DNA from: Phragmites australis | Lineage: Eukaryota > Streptophyta > Magnoliopsida > Poales > Poaceae | NCBI RefSeq assembly: GCF_958298935.1 | Contig: NC_084936.1 | Span: 2,797,501-2,861,500 of the forward strand | DNA length: 64,000 nucleotides | Direction of reading: 5' to 3' | In this document: positions 22,239 through 33,306 of the stretch, one piece after another | Layout of the letters: every line of letters starts with the position of its first letter | Numbering within the stretch: position 1 is the first letter of the stretch | Translations under genes and position numbers: made by a program | Notes under the pieces: model-generated | What the model saw: only the letters and a program-made list of their open reading frames with translations | The model's database searches: none | Told to the model about the DNA's origin: nothing

Positions 22239-24272
22239 TATGCAACTCGATTCTCTTTCAAAGATGAAGCGACGCTTCTAGTCAGATACCACCAGCACCC
22301 TCATGCGCCAACTTATTTGTTTCCTGAATTCATACAACAGAGAAGAGGAAAAAAGGAGGCCTGTTGGACTGATGTATCAAGAGTGGTAGCACAATCTACT
22401 TTTTCATCATGAAAAGAGAAACACTTACATCGCATACACGGAGTACCAGAGCCACTGTGTGCTGTGGCCAACGGAGATCCAGTCTCCGGAAAGCTGTGCA
22501 GCAGTTTGCTCCCCTCCTAGTGCGGCGAATTGTCCAAGATGCCTCTACCTGGAGGATCAGAAAAAAGTAATAATATCAGATGCTGATAACAAAAGGTAAA
22601 CTTGTCAATTGCTTTTTAACTGCCTCCTTGATAGCATAAACCAAATTCAACTAAATATGCTACATGGTGTAATCAGAAGCTATGTTGCGGCAAAACATGC
22701 TACACTACATTCTGATCATAATGAAGATCAAAAACTGGAATAAGCCAACTAGGAACACAACAAGCAAATGAACGAGGAAAGAATAGGAACCTGAAGGGGC
22801 GGAAGTGATGACGGCCTTCTCCCCTAATGCGGATTGGACCTTCAGGATGTTTTTCAGCATCCTTCAACTTATTGAAACACCTAGCAAGATAATGGCCTTG
22901 CTGCGAAGCGACCTGACAGAAAAACAAGCTAAGTCAAAAGTTGGACAAGAGTGTGTTCTTTAGTAAAATATGCTACTTCGAAGCTGTTGAATCAGTTAAA
23001 ACTCTGAAGAAGAATAAAATGACACCTGAGCAGTTGCAGGTAGAAATTTGACTTGTGAATCCAAAAGTGAAAGAGCCTTCTTGAATTCTTCAATATTCAG
23101 CTCCACAGATTCCTTTTCAGCATCAACTTTGGCACTCCTTACTAAATCAGCAATACCGTTCATTTGCTTGCTCTTAAGGTAGAGCTGTACTTGCGGATAT
23201 CTCACATAAATTTCATCCAAGACATCTTGAATTTCTTCCAGTCAAGGTTCCAGACTTATCTTTATCTGTGGCTCTGAATATTTCTGAAATATCCTCCTGC
23301 AAGCATCAGACATCGAGAATATAAATTCCTAAATGCAGATAACAGATTAAAAATTATTTACTATTACTTGACTTAAATCCTGTATTACAGATACTGAACA
23401 CTGGGCAACTGTAAAGCCAATATGCCAAATCAAGTTTCCTACGAAGTACCAACCATATCTGATAATACGCATCAAGTAAACTAATTCCATTCATGGGAAC
23501 TCCTATTGAGACATTTGTTTCTTATGATTTTTTTAGGGAATTATTTTTTAAGGGGATGCTTCTTGTGAATTACTAAACAAAATCTTATGAATGCCAGTAG
23601 TGAAATTCCACATATGGGTTTGTGAGGAAACAAGATTGCTATGTCAGCATGCAATAGAAAAGCTACAGAAAGGAGTCTTCCTTTGTTCAGCAGAACCTTT
23701 TTCCGAAGGACAACAATAGGAACTCAGGCATAACTTAAAAAACAAGTAATAAGTTTCCACTAAATTCCATTACTCTCCTCTGGTTTGTTGTAGCAGTCAC
23801 CTATTGCATAGACACCATCACATTCACGGACCCTTAGTCATTCGTCAGTGGCTAAGCCCTGTTTGTTTTTTATTCTGAATATGAATTCTAGCCTCAAAAG
23901 TAAAAAGTAAAAACAAAAACAAACGATCATAATATAAAAGTTAATTCTCACAATCTACAAGCTAATTTGTACTATAAAATCCTACAATCTAGTGAGTAGA
24001 AGTTTTCATGGATTTTATGGACTAAATTGGATTCTTATAATCTAAAGTTAAAACAAACAGACCTAAGACATGCCGATTTGCTTGTATGTGTAGAGAAATC
24101 ATTAGTCGGCTAACGTAGCTGCAGAAGAATACTGAATCAGCACTGATTTTATATCTACCTGGCCAATTTGTTTCATGAATTCTACAATGAATGGCCGAGT
24201 TCCAATACCAGCGGACCAGACAGCCACTCCATAAGGAATTGAGATGTCCCCAGTGGCAGGATTTTGCATGGT
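22239..24272 (-). pseudogene. External alternative NAD(P)H dehydrogenase (NDB type), broken
   Basis: NDB enzymes oxidise cytosolic NAD(P)H at the outer face of the inner mitochondrial membrane and bind Ca2+ through an EF-hand. Six exon remnants lie in order on the minus strand: 24272-24159 (IPYGVAVWSAGIGTRPFIVE), 24080-23768 (VLATDE, LRVRECDGVYAIGDC), 23296-23026 (EF-hand part DKDKSGTL, then YVRYPQVQLYLKSKQM and LPATAQ), 22912-22791 (VASQQGHYLARCFNKL, GRHHFRPF), 22548-22429 (GQFAALGGEQTAAQLSGDW, HSTQWLWYSVYA) and 22323-22239 (KQISWRMRVLVVSD). The FAD and first NAD domains are missing. Lesions: Trp-to-TGA after LATDE, a 2-base loss after GDC, a 2-base loss after SGTLT, Tyr-to-TAG at the fifth exon start, and Trp-to-TAG in the last exon. 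A MITE splits the second exon. Identity is firm; it cannot be functional. Confidence 0.92.
23856..24063. mobile_element. Tourist-like MITE inside the NDB pseudogene
   Basis: A 208-bp insertion has inverted ends GCCCTGTTTGTTTTT and GGTCTGTTTGTTTTA (12 of 15 match) and a TAA target duplication at 23853-23855 and 24064-24066. Removing it rejoins the exon as CGGCATGTCTTAGCCACTG, restoring the expected codon order RHVLAT. These are features of PIF/Harbinger Tourist MITEs. Confidence 0.88.
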
Positions 24273-24415
24273 TCAAACCAGTGGCGGTAGCCAGCATCCT
24301 GGCTCTGCTCCAGATGCGGTGGTTCACAGCTGCAGCAAACATCAATCCCCTCGACTCTGCTACAGATGTGAGCGTGTTTACTCCAATGGTCGTCGGCGCT
24401 TGATTTTGCGGCCAT
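24182..24415 (-). other. Chimeric ORF fused upstream of the NDB fragment
   Basis: Upstream of the NDB break (about 24272) the minus strand has a TATA box, a CT-rich leader and an ATG at 24415 opening 77 codons (MAAKSSADDHWSKHAHICSR onward). The ORF runs through the NDB exon in a different frame from the real one. It may be a leader and first exon from another gene joined to the NDB fragment. No family was recognised for residues 1-47, and no proof of expression exists in the sequence. Confidence 0.3.
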
Positions 24416-24559
24416 CTGCTTGCGAGAAACTCACGGGATTCGGAGAGGAGCAGAGGAGGAATTGGGAGAGGGTGTGGGAGAGGAGAGGAGGAGAGGGGCA
24501 CGCATGGGAGCACTATGTTTCGGTTGGCTAATCGCCCTCAGGCCGCCCCTCGAGCCCGT

Positions 24560-24566
24560 CTTATAG
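24560..24566 (-). promoter_or_regulatory. TATA-like box before the chimeric leader
   Basis: The minus strand reads GGCTATAAGACGG about 145 bp upstream of the ATG at 24415, followed by a leader rich in CTCCTCTCC. Confidence 0.4.
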
Positions 24567-25828
24567 CCGCATGCCATGTGTGGGTGGGATGTCTTCTCCA
24601 CACCAACGCGTCCTTGAAGAGATCGACCAATGCACACAGGCTTCGTAGACGATAGACACGTCATTGTTTCATTGTGATTCCACGTGCAAGAGGTTAGAGG
24701 TTAATGCTGATTAGCAGTTCTAACGCGCCAACGGATTGGGCCGCAACCATCCCGCTTACTTATGATCAACCGATCCACCTCGCCTCACTGTTCATACAGA
24801 TGAGGGGTTAGGGCACTTCGGTTGTGGCTTTAGATGAGGTTGTGGCTGCCCTAGAGGTAGGGTTTGGAGAGAGAAGGAGAGAGGGAAGAGTGAGCTTTAG
24901 GTTGAGAGGGAGATGACAGCTTGTTGTATGTGAGCTTGTTTTCATCCTAGACTGAGTGGCTAAAACACTATACAAATGAAATTCATAGCGTAAATTTTTG
25001 CATTCTTGTGTGCTTTTTCATCTTTTTGTTTTTGAGTATATTTCTTAAGTTTTTGTCTCTCACCATTTACATTTTGGTGATACTTGTGATTCACATAGAG
25101 TAACTGGTGTGATGTCTTCTCCATACTCAGATCTATGCATCCATCCTAGCAAAATTGGATCTTGGTGAGAGTTTGCCAAGTTTTTTAATGCAAAATTCGT
25201 TTTCCCTTTAAGCTAAGGTTTTGGACCTGTTCTTGTGAGGTTTTGGTGAGTTATGACATGTTGTATTGCATCCCAAATGACCTTGAGTCCAATCTCCTCA
25301 GGAGCTCCACAAATTTGAAAGTTTACCAAAGTTGTTGCTTTTTCTTTTTATATATATATATATGAAAACGTAAAATGCTCACACTTTCCTTGAGAAATTG
25401 GCTTGATTCATTTTGGAATAGGTTCTCCGATCCAGACCTAGATCTACATGTCCCTAGGTGTCATGAGAGTTGGAGTTGGCTTGAATCGATTTGGAGAATA
25501 ATGTTTGGAGAAGTTCAGGCTGTATTTCTTTGATTTTGTCGTGCGAAATATTTCATCTAGTGCGGACCGTCTGCACCGGTTGTTTCAGTTCGATCTGAGT
25601 TTTTTCCTTCGTTCCAAATTTCGTGTCCTTAGGCTCTTTCATCGTTCTAGCTTTGGTTCGAAGCTTCTCTATTCCTAGGGAGAGTAGCTTCGATGTGAGT
25701 ATAAACGTTGTCTTACCTTCGCTAGGGAGATACGTTGGATTGCATATCACAAAATGTCACCCATTGGTACAGTCGTACACTGATGACGAGCTAGATCCGG
25801 AAGAGGCTAAGAACAACAGCACCTGTAA
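24567..25828. other. Intergenic stretch, no gene seen
   Basis: No domain or element ends were recognised; a short (TA)n run lies at 25350-25364. The PMEI gene begins beyond it. Confidence 0.6.
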
Positions 25829-26380
25829 CTACTTGCCAACGATCAAGGCGCCCAAATCATACGCGACCATAGTCAGATCACTGTCGGCCGCGTTCTTTGG
25901 GGCCAACGCCGTGTCCTTGAACGCCGACAGCGCGTTCCCGCAGGACCCGACGGCGGCCACCGCGTCGACGTACTGCTGCCTGGCGCTCGTGAAGTCGCAG
26001 CTGACCAGCTCGGTCTCCAAGCTCACCATTTGGATGCGCGCCGTGGCGTAACTGTCGATGCAGTGCAAGTAGGCTGACCGCTCGTCGCCGGGGAGCGTCC
26101 CGCTCGAAATAATCCGGTCCGCCTGGGCCACTGTTTCGTCGTAGGCGATCCTGGCGAGCCTCGTCGCCAGGAGCGCGTAGGCGGTCACCTCGGCGATGGC
26201 CGGCCCGCGCCGCAGCGTCTTGTGGCAGAGGTTGTATAGCGGTGCCGTGTCGCACGCCTTGAGGCATGCGTCGGTCCATCTCATGGAGGGGACTTGGTTG
26301 CAGGCGTCGCCGGCGATGAACAAGGCGGTGAGGCAGACCAGTGCTGCAAGGACCAAGCACGTCATGGCTGCTCTCTTCAT
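25829..26380 (-). CDS. PMEI / invertase inhibitor, copy A
   Basis: This single-exon gene of 183 residues encodes a secreted inhibitor of the plant PMEI/invertase-inhibitor family, which blocks pectin methylesterase in the wall or invertase in wall or vacuole by forming a 1:1 complex. Residues 1-25 are a signal peptide (MKRAAMTCLVLAALVCLTAL). The rest is a predicted four-helix bundle. The four family cysteines are C43 and C52 (eight residues apart, tying the N-terminal hairpin) and C107 and C147 (tying two helices). The C-terminus LTMVAYDLGALIVG is nearly the same as in copy B. The ATG at 26380 is chosen because the longer frame starts at a non-ATG codon. The TATA box and a TTTTC repeat lie upstream. 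Target enzyme cannot be told from sequence. Confidence 0.92.
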   Translation of the reverse strand: MKRAAMTCLVLAALVCLTALFIAGDACNQVPSMRWTDACLKACDTAPLYNLCHKTLRRGPAIAEVTAYALLATRLARIAYDETVAQADRIISSGTLPGDERSAYLHCIDSYATARIQMVSLETELVSCDFTSARQQYVDAVAAVGSCGNALSAFKDTALAPKNAADSDLTMVAYDLGALIVGK

Positions 26381-26401
26381 GTTTCTCCTTGGCAACGATG
26401 C

Positions 26402-26437
26402 CTTTTCTTTTCTTTTCTTTTCTTTTCTTTTCTTTTT
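26402..26437. repeat. (TTTTC)n microsatellite
   Basis: About seven units of CTTTT lie in the 5' leader of PMEI copy A, between its TATA box and ATG. Confidence 0.95.
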
Positions 26438-26465
26438 CAGTGGTGAAGCTAAGTATTGAGGGCTC

Positions 26466-26473
26466 TTTATATA
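26466..26473 (-). promoter_or_regulatory. TATA box of PMEI copy A
   Basis: The minus strand reads CTATATAAAG about 86 bp before the ATG, placing transcription start near 26435-26440. Confidence 0.6.
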
Positions 26474-26479
26474 GGGCGG

Positions 26480-27285
26480 ATTATTCAGTAGGTAGATTTA
26501 GGATTTCTTAGAAGGCAACAAACTGGCCAAGCTTGTGATCTTACAGCATCTCAAAATATTCCCTTTTTTTACAGGTCATGAATGTGCTATCTGGAGTATA
26601 TCTTTCTTAACACTAAAATCAGAGTCGAAATATCACGTTCAAATAACAACAAGATCAAAACTACAGTTATATTACAGTTGGATTTGCTTATACCATACAG
26701 TTTTGGTTCATATCTTTCAATAGAAAATAATGACATTGCTTATGTTGTCTTGTGTGTGATTCATGAGGATTCATAAATTAAACATCCTATTTGTATGGGA
26801 TTTATGGTGTTATATTAGGATGTGAAAAGGACAGGATTGCAGTGACGGAGGATATTAATTCCAAAAAAACAGATTCCTTGGTTGGTGATCCAAATCTCTT
26901 AATAAAATACGTGATCTGTATGTTGAGAAAAGAAAAACAAGATTTGGCTCCCGGTTGTCAACAACTCGCAGCCCGTCTCTGGACGCGGTAACATGAGTCA
27001 GTATGAACAGTACCTTGCCGTACTGTAGTAAATTATTGTAGCGATTCTGCGCATAATCTGGTACGTCCGATCCAAATTTAACAGTTCAAAAATACAAATA
27101 TCACGGTACTGCTGATCCTCTCTTTACTCGTACAATTCTCCCGTCCTGCTGTCCCTGCTGCCCGTGCAACTGCTCGACCTCGGACCACCTGATATGCCGG
27201 CGCGCAAGTACACAAACTAGAAATCGAATTCTGACAAGGGTACTGGCAAAAGCCTTTCCTTTTCTAGCATTCGACGTGATCGACC
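26480..27285. other. Upstream region of PMEI A, no gene seen
   Basis: AT-rich up to about 26950, then mixed sequence. No domain, terminal repeat or RNA gene was found. Confidence 0.55.
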
Positions 27286-27286
27286 A

Positions 27287-27790
27287 CCCTTCCCCGTATA
27301 GCTTAATCCCCTACTCTTCCTTCCCAGCAAAATGGCTGGAACTACCTGTGCCTCCGTCCGCCCCCTTCTCCACTATAAAAATATTCAACTAAAAAAACTT
27401 TCAAATCAAAGAAATTCCAACTCAAAGTTTCAAGTAAAAAGAAGTTTCTGAGTCAGGTAAATGTTTCAAGTAAAGAAGTATCAAGTAGAAAAAAGTAAGA
27501 TCAGAACATAGTATTGTCTAAAACAACTGTAATGCTTCAAAGTGCACACTCCATTGTTAAAACGGTAGATGGGACGGCTAAAATCAAGCCTTATCAGAGG
27601 ATTCCAATCCCCTTTCCCGTATAGCTTAATCCCCTCCTCTTCCTTCCCAGCAAAATGGCTGGAACTATCTGCCTCCTTCCTCCCCCTTCTCCACTAAAAA
27701 TATTCAACTAAAAAACTTTCAAATCAAAGAAATTCCAACTCAAAAGTTTCAAGTAGAAAAAAGTTTCTGGGTCAGGTAAATGTTTCAAGT
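27287..27790. repeat. ~190-bp direct duplication, two copies
   Basis: A block beginning CCCGTATAGCTTAATCCC and including CCAGCAAAATGGCTGGAACTA, AAATATTCAACTAAAAAA and TCAGGTAAATGTTTCAAGTA occurs at about 27290-27475 and again at about 27612-27790, a spacing of ~322 bp. The copies differ by small indels. No gene is seen. Confidence 0.85.
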
Positions 27791-27894
27791 AAAAAAATTT
27801 CTAAATCAAATGTTCCAATTCAAAAAGAAGTTTGAGCTACATATTTTCTCTACGTTCCACAAAGTTTCAAATCAGTGTTTCGCCTCCCAAATGT

Positions 27895-28485
27895 TTCAAT
27901 TCATTTTTAAACTCTATCACAGATGGTTAGAAATTCCGTCTCTACAAAATATTTGTGATATTAAACTTGTTACGGATAGTTTCAGAACCGTCTGCAATAC
28001 AGTTACACATAAATGGATTTTCTATATAACCGTCTGTACGTAGTAAGAGTCGCAGGCAATGTTTCTTTAACCCATATGTGATAACTAAGAGTCACATACG
28101 GATTTTGTTTGTACCCGTTTGTGTTTATTGTCATAGAAAGATTTTTTTTTTTTAAAAAAATCGTCTATGTCTCCCTTTCCCCCTATAAGCAAATTTGCTT
28201 CGTGACTCTCAGCTAGGAAGCAGATTTGCTAATATGGGGAAAGAGTCACATATATACATACTTTATGATTCTCAAATTAAACATATTGACATATTATTTA
28301 TGACATCAATCACATATTATTTAGAACATAAAATATAGACATTTACATATATATCACAATGATTAAGAATATCACACAAATTCAAATCACACAATATTCA
28401 TAACACAAAACATAGGCATTTACATATATATATCATGATGTTCTTGTGTTCGATCGAGCTCGTTGGCCTTACCAGGGGCAAAGAG
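27895..28485. mobile_element. Partial CACTA copy lacking its left end
   Basis: The order of words (CTATCACAGATGG, CTTGTTACGGATAG, AGAACCGTCTGCAATACAGTT, CCTATAAGCAAATTTGCTT) matches the left part of the complete element at 28486-30272, but the first ~40 bp with the CACTACC terminus are missing. Confidence 0.65.
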
Positions 28486-30272
28486 CACTACCCCAGAATA
28501 GATATTTACAGACGGATTTTAAATTCTATCACAGACGGTTATAGGTTCTATTTCTGCAAAAGTATCTGTGATATTGAGCTTGTTACAGATGGTTTCAGAA
28601 CCGTCTGCAATACAGTTACACAGAGACAGATTTTCCAGATAACTATCTATGCATAGTAAGAGTCACAGATTATGTTTCTTTAAACCCATCTATGATAACT
28701 AAGAGTCACAGAGGAGTTTTGTTTGCACCCGTCTGTGTTTATTGCCACATATGGATTTAAAAAAAATTCCGTCTATGTCTCCATTTCCCCATATAAGCAA
28801 ATTTGCTTTATGGTTCTTAGCCAGGAAGAAAATTTGCTTATAGGAGAAAGGGTCACACACATACACACTTTATGATTATCAAATTAAATACATCGACACA
28901 TTGTTCAGAACATCGATCGCACATTGCTCAGAACACAAAACACATGCATTTACATATATATCACAAAGGTTAAGAATATCACACAGATTTAAATCACACA
29001 TTGTTCAGAACACATAAACCTAGCTAGCTATACATCATTATTAGTCGATTGATGCCATATTCCAAAAGAATGAGATGATTGACATCATGGTGACACCGTC
29101 TTTCAAAAAGATGAGATGATAGACATCATCTTAGCCTCCTGTGTTTCAGCTTACAGTCATCTGGATCTATCTGCACCTTGATGATCTCACACATCAGCCA
29201 AAACCAGACTGCGTTGCTGCCAAACCACTAGTCACGGTTCAGCAAGAAATTGGCATTCAAGCATGTCTTGCAGTTGATGAAAATTTCTCGATTCTGACAA
29301 ACAACAATGGAGAAATTTTCATCCGATAGAACTGAATGGAGAACGATGTTGACAACGTACACATGGTGAAGGGGCCTTCATAGCACAAAGAAGACGGACT
29401 CCATTGGGTCGAAGTTGACGCCAAGCATCTGCATAGTCGAAGCCGCCATCCTGCCACAGGGACAACCCCATCCTGCCACATCATGATTGCCTTGAATTGC
29501 GATATTGCAAATCTACGATGGAAACAAGGTTGTGCCATCAGTTGCATAGATCGAATCTATGAGAACCTTGGTGCAGTGAAAGGAATCATATGATACTCAC
29601 CTCGATGTAGTGAAAGGGGTTAGGCCCCTATCGAGATCTAGTTTCTCTGACGTGGATGGCGAGTGAGGATGCAGAACACTCCTCGCTTCTCAATACAATG
29701 GAACAATTGGATATGGTGAGTGAGAAAGAAGAACACTTCTCATCGCTTTATATTGAGAGAGACGAGGGGTTGTGTGTGTGAAGCCAAAAGAGCCATGGGA
29801 GACGAGCGATTTGTGTGTGTTAGAAGCCAAAAGGGCCACGGGAGATGGGCGATCGAATTTGAAAATGTTCGCGAGTCTTTAAATACAGATGGGTGTTTAT
29901 AAAATCTGTCTGTGTCTACCAACAAGACACATACGGATCTTACAAGAGATCGTCTGTGATAATATCACAAATAGATTTTTTCTAAAAGTTGTCTGAGTCT
30001 GTATGATTGAAACAGACATATTTATAAAAACCGTCTATGAGTTCATTCACCCCTAGACATTGTCACAAACGAATTTTTCTAAAAACCATCTTTATCTGTA
30101 TGATAGAAACAGACAAATATATAAAAACCGTATGTGAGTTCATTCACACCTAGATGCTTAGTTTATTATAGACACGTCTGTCTTAGCAATTGTCTGGGGA
30201 TATTTAGTTTGTAACGACTTCTAAGAAACCGTGTGTGACATACTGTCTGCTTTCAATGATTTTGTGGTAGTG
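28486..30272. mobile_element. CACTA element, 1787 bp, intact ends
   Basis: The left end is CACTACCCCAGAATAG and the right end, reversed, CACTACCACAAAATC. The target duplication is GAG on both sides (28483-28485, 30273-30275). Subterminal repeats with the cores CAGACGG and ACCGTCT fill both flanks. The middle (29030-29900) has no transposase, so it is non-autonomous; the short ORFs there have no known domain. Confidence 0.9.
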
Positions 30273-30505
30273 GAGGCGTGTGTTAGCTGCCTTACAGAGA
30301 AATTGCAAGTCTTCCTTGTGCATGATAGTGCTAGGTTAATGTAGCCTATCGTCGTTCCTTCTTTTATTGACTATGTCCATGCCTGTGGTTTTCGACTCAG
30401 TGCCATCTTGTCTGAATCCGACTTCCATGTCCCTATGCTTCTTGGAGTCCGCCTGGCTCGCCTGTAGCACCATGCTGCCATCTGCTCGGAGTCCGGATTA
30501 GGCGC

Positions 30506-31218
30506 CACTACCTCAAAATGGGTTATTACAGATGAATTTTAAATCCTATCACATATGGTTATAGGCTCTGTATCTTCAAAAATATTTATGATATCGATCT
30601 TATTACATACGGTTTCAAAACTATCTCTAATAGAGTTACACACAGACATATTTTGTGTAAAACTATCTATATGTAATAAGGATCACATATAGGTTTTATT
30701 GAAACTCGTCTATAAGTAGTTAGAGTCACAAACAGTTTTTGTTGAAACCTGTCTGTCCTAATTATCATGGACAGATTTTTTTTTAAAAAAAACTGTCTTT
30801 GTGACTCTTTCCCCCTATAAGCAAATTTGCTTCATGGCTACTCCTATTATCAAACACTTCATGATTCACAAAAGAGCCTAAGGAGACGAGCGACCAAATT
30901 TTAAAAAGTTCATGGATCTTTAAATACAGACATGTTTTTTATAAAATTCATCTATGTCTATCGTACAGGTATAGATGGATCTTACAAGAAACCATTTGTG
31001 ACAAATATCACAGATGGTTTTTGTTTAACATTGTCTTTGTCTATATGATAGTAACAGATAAATTTCTAAAAACCATCTATGAGTTCAAGCACACCCAGAT
31101 GACGCTCTTGTTGCAGACACGTCTATCTTAGCAACCATCTGAGGGTATTTTGTCAGTAACAGGTCCTAACAAACAGTTTTTGACACACCTTTTTTTTCCC
31201 GCTAATTCTATGGTAGTG
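30506..31218. mobile_element. CACTA element, 713 bp, intact ends
   Basis: The left end is CACTACCTCAAAATGG and the right end, reversed, CACTACCATAGAATTAG. The target duplication is CGC on both sides (30503-30505, 31219-31221). It shares subterminal repeats with the 1787-bp neighbour and looks like an internally deleted relative. Confidence 0.9.
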
Positions 31219-31599
31219 CGCACTATCCTGAACGCTCATCGTCATCACCGTCACTGTCTTGTACAACCCCATGGTTCTCACTACAACAGCCCGATGGCCG
31301 TCGCACCCCGTGGGCTCGGGTTCACCTCGTTTAGTCCTCATTCCAGATGAGTTAAGCCTCCGTCTTCCGTAGATGCGGAGTCAAAGTGACGCCAACATAG
31401 CAGCGGCGACAAGGGGGGCTTGGAGCCCGATTGCTACATCCCACTCAAAATTGAAGGTGTGCAATGAGGACACAAGTGACGATCTGGTCATCTGCTTAGG
31501 TGTTGCAGGACCGGCAAAAGCCTGAGATCTGGCATCAGGTACGAGGCCTCTAGTACTTGGTGTGTCTCAAAGTAGTTGTTCGATAAGGGAAGGTGATTG

Positions 31600-32400
31600 A
31601 AGTGTATCGGTATAATTCGCTCCTCCGCTTGCAACGGATGGAGGCTGAGCATATCACGTGGGTACAGTGTACAGCGTCTGCAGAGTGTTAATATATTCAA
31701 ATAGTTGTGTCCATGGTCATAGACATGAGAAGCAATTACCTCATTGATTAGACTCAGCGGTATGTGTATCTTTGACGGGTGATTGTGTGAACTATATGTC
31801 TGTGTGTTGAGGTTGCTGGCTCAATCTGCCAAGAACTGTGCAGTACTAGAGGTACATCAGCCACAATGATAGGGACTGTGGAGTGAGGTATAGCCCCTTC
31901 CAGGATTGAAACCTTCCCAAATATATCTTGTTACCTTATTTACATGGTTTTCAAAGTTAATAGTATAGAATATAACTGGATATATGTATAAACTACTTTA
32001 CACTTAAAAACCAACTCATAAAGTCTTATCCTTGAGTTATCTTTTATGCATCTATGAACACCTTGACGTAGTATAGGACTTGATGAGTACCTTCCGTACT
32101 CACTCTTGCTATCATTCAGATGAGGAAGCAGATGCCGACTTCGCTAGAGACGAAGGCGTGGATGAGGAGTAGATTTATTAGTCACGTTCGTATCCCAGCT
32201 GCATGTGGCTTTGGGTAGTTGTTCCGCTGTTCTTTTGATGGCCGTGAGGCTAGGTAATATACAATATGGTTTGAAGACCTTTGGTACTCTGTAATCTTAA
32301 CACTTCCATGTACAAGGTATGACTATGATGCCGTAATTTTTGACTATACGTATCAGCTATTTGATCTAGGGACTAACATAGGAGATCCCGGGAAAAAGGT
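31600..32400 (+). other. Probable retroelement or TE 3' region
   Basis: The run with GATGAGTACCTTCCGTACTCAC, an acidic Asp/Glu tail (GATGAGGAAGCAGATGCCGAC) ending in TAG, and a long unstructured tail resembles the coding end and 3' region of a repeat often met in grasses. No enzyme domain is visible, so the class is not assigned. Confidence 0.3.
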
Positions 32401-33306
32401 CTTACAAAAATGTATGATCATATGTTCATATCCAGACACATATACCATAAAACTATCATTGTTCCTACCTAGTTATGTGAACACATTATTACAATAAAGA
32501 CTAGGAAGATAAACAGGAAGTGACATTTCCTGCATGGAAAAATATGTATTCATATTCTAGACACATATATCATAAACTGCCTGCAATACTAAGCTGACGG
32601 TGATCCCTATGAACCGACTGCAATCAAAGTATTCAATTGGCATGTTTTGTTGCAGCCATCCATAAAATGTAAAAACCTATTCCTCGATATTGTAAAACTT
32701 GCTCATGGTATAAACCATTCTAATACTATAAAAATCTACCCCATGACCATAAAAGCTACCCGTGACAGTGAAAACCACCGCGCGACTGTAAATCCAGTTT
32801 AGTTTTTACGGCCACGAGTTCCACTGGACATGTCCGTGACCGTAAAAAAAGAGAAAGGATTTTATTGTTGCGGAAATGAGTTTTTACAACAAGTATGACT
32901 TATACATAAGCAAGATCAAGTTGACTTCAAACTGAAATCTTTTGCTAGATTTTATGGTACAAAATCTGTCAAATTTTGAAGCAATAGCATCTTGCCTCGT
33001 TGTAAAAAATACAACTTTGACACTAAGCCCTCCAAAAACAACCACCAGCCTGTCAAATGCACATAACAAGTCCGAAAAAAGCCCATAACCTGATAATTGG
33101 CCCAATCAATAGAAATCGTGAGCCCAAACCCAATAACAAACACAAAACAAATCGCCAAAACAGCAAGTAGCCCATAATGCACACACATAATAAGCGCAGA
33201 ACTGCAAAACCCAAATAAAACCCAATAGCAATCAACTTGCATCAGAATAATGAACTAAATTCACATGAAATCGTAGAAAATCATACGCATACCTCACAAA
33301 CAAGCC
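32401..33306. other. Intergenic stretch, no gene seen
   Basis: A 96-codon hydrophobic minus-strand ORF (32952-33242) lies here but has no start context, domain or splice support. Nothing else was recognised. Confidence 0.5.

Noticed and set aside
26381..26395. Longer start for PMEI copy A at 26395
   Set aside because: The first codon there is TTG; the first ATG is at 26380 and leads straight into the signal peptide.
32952..33242. Hydrophobic 96-codon minus-strand ORF resembling a membrane protein
   Set aside because: No start context, homologous motif or promoter; composition of the region explains the hydrophobic runs.
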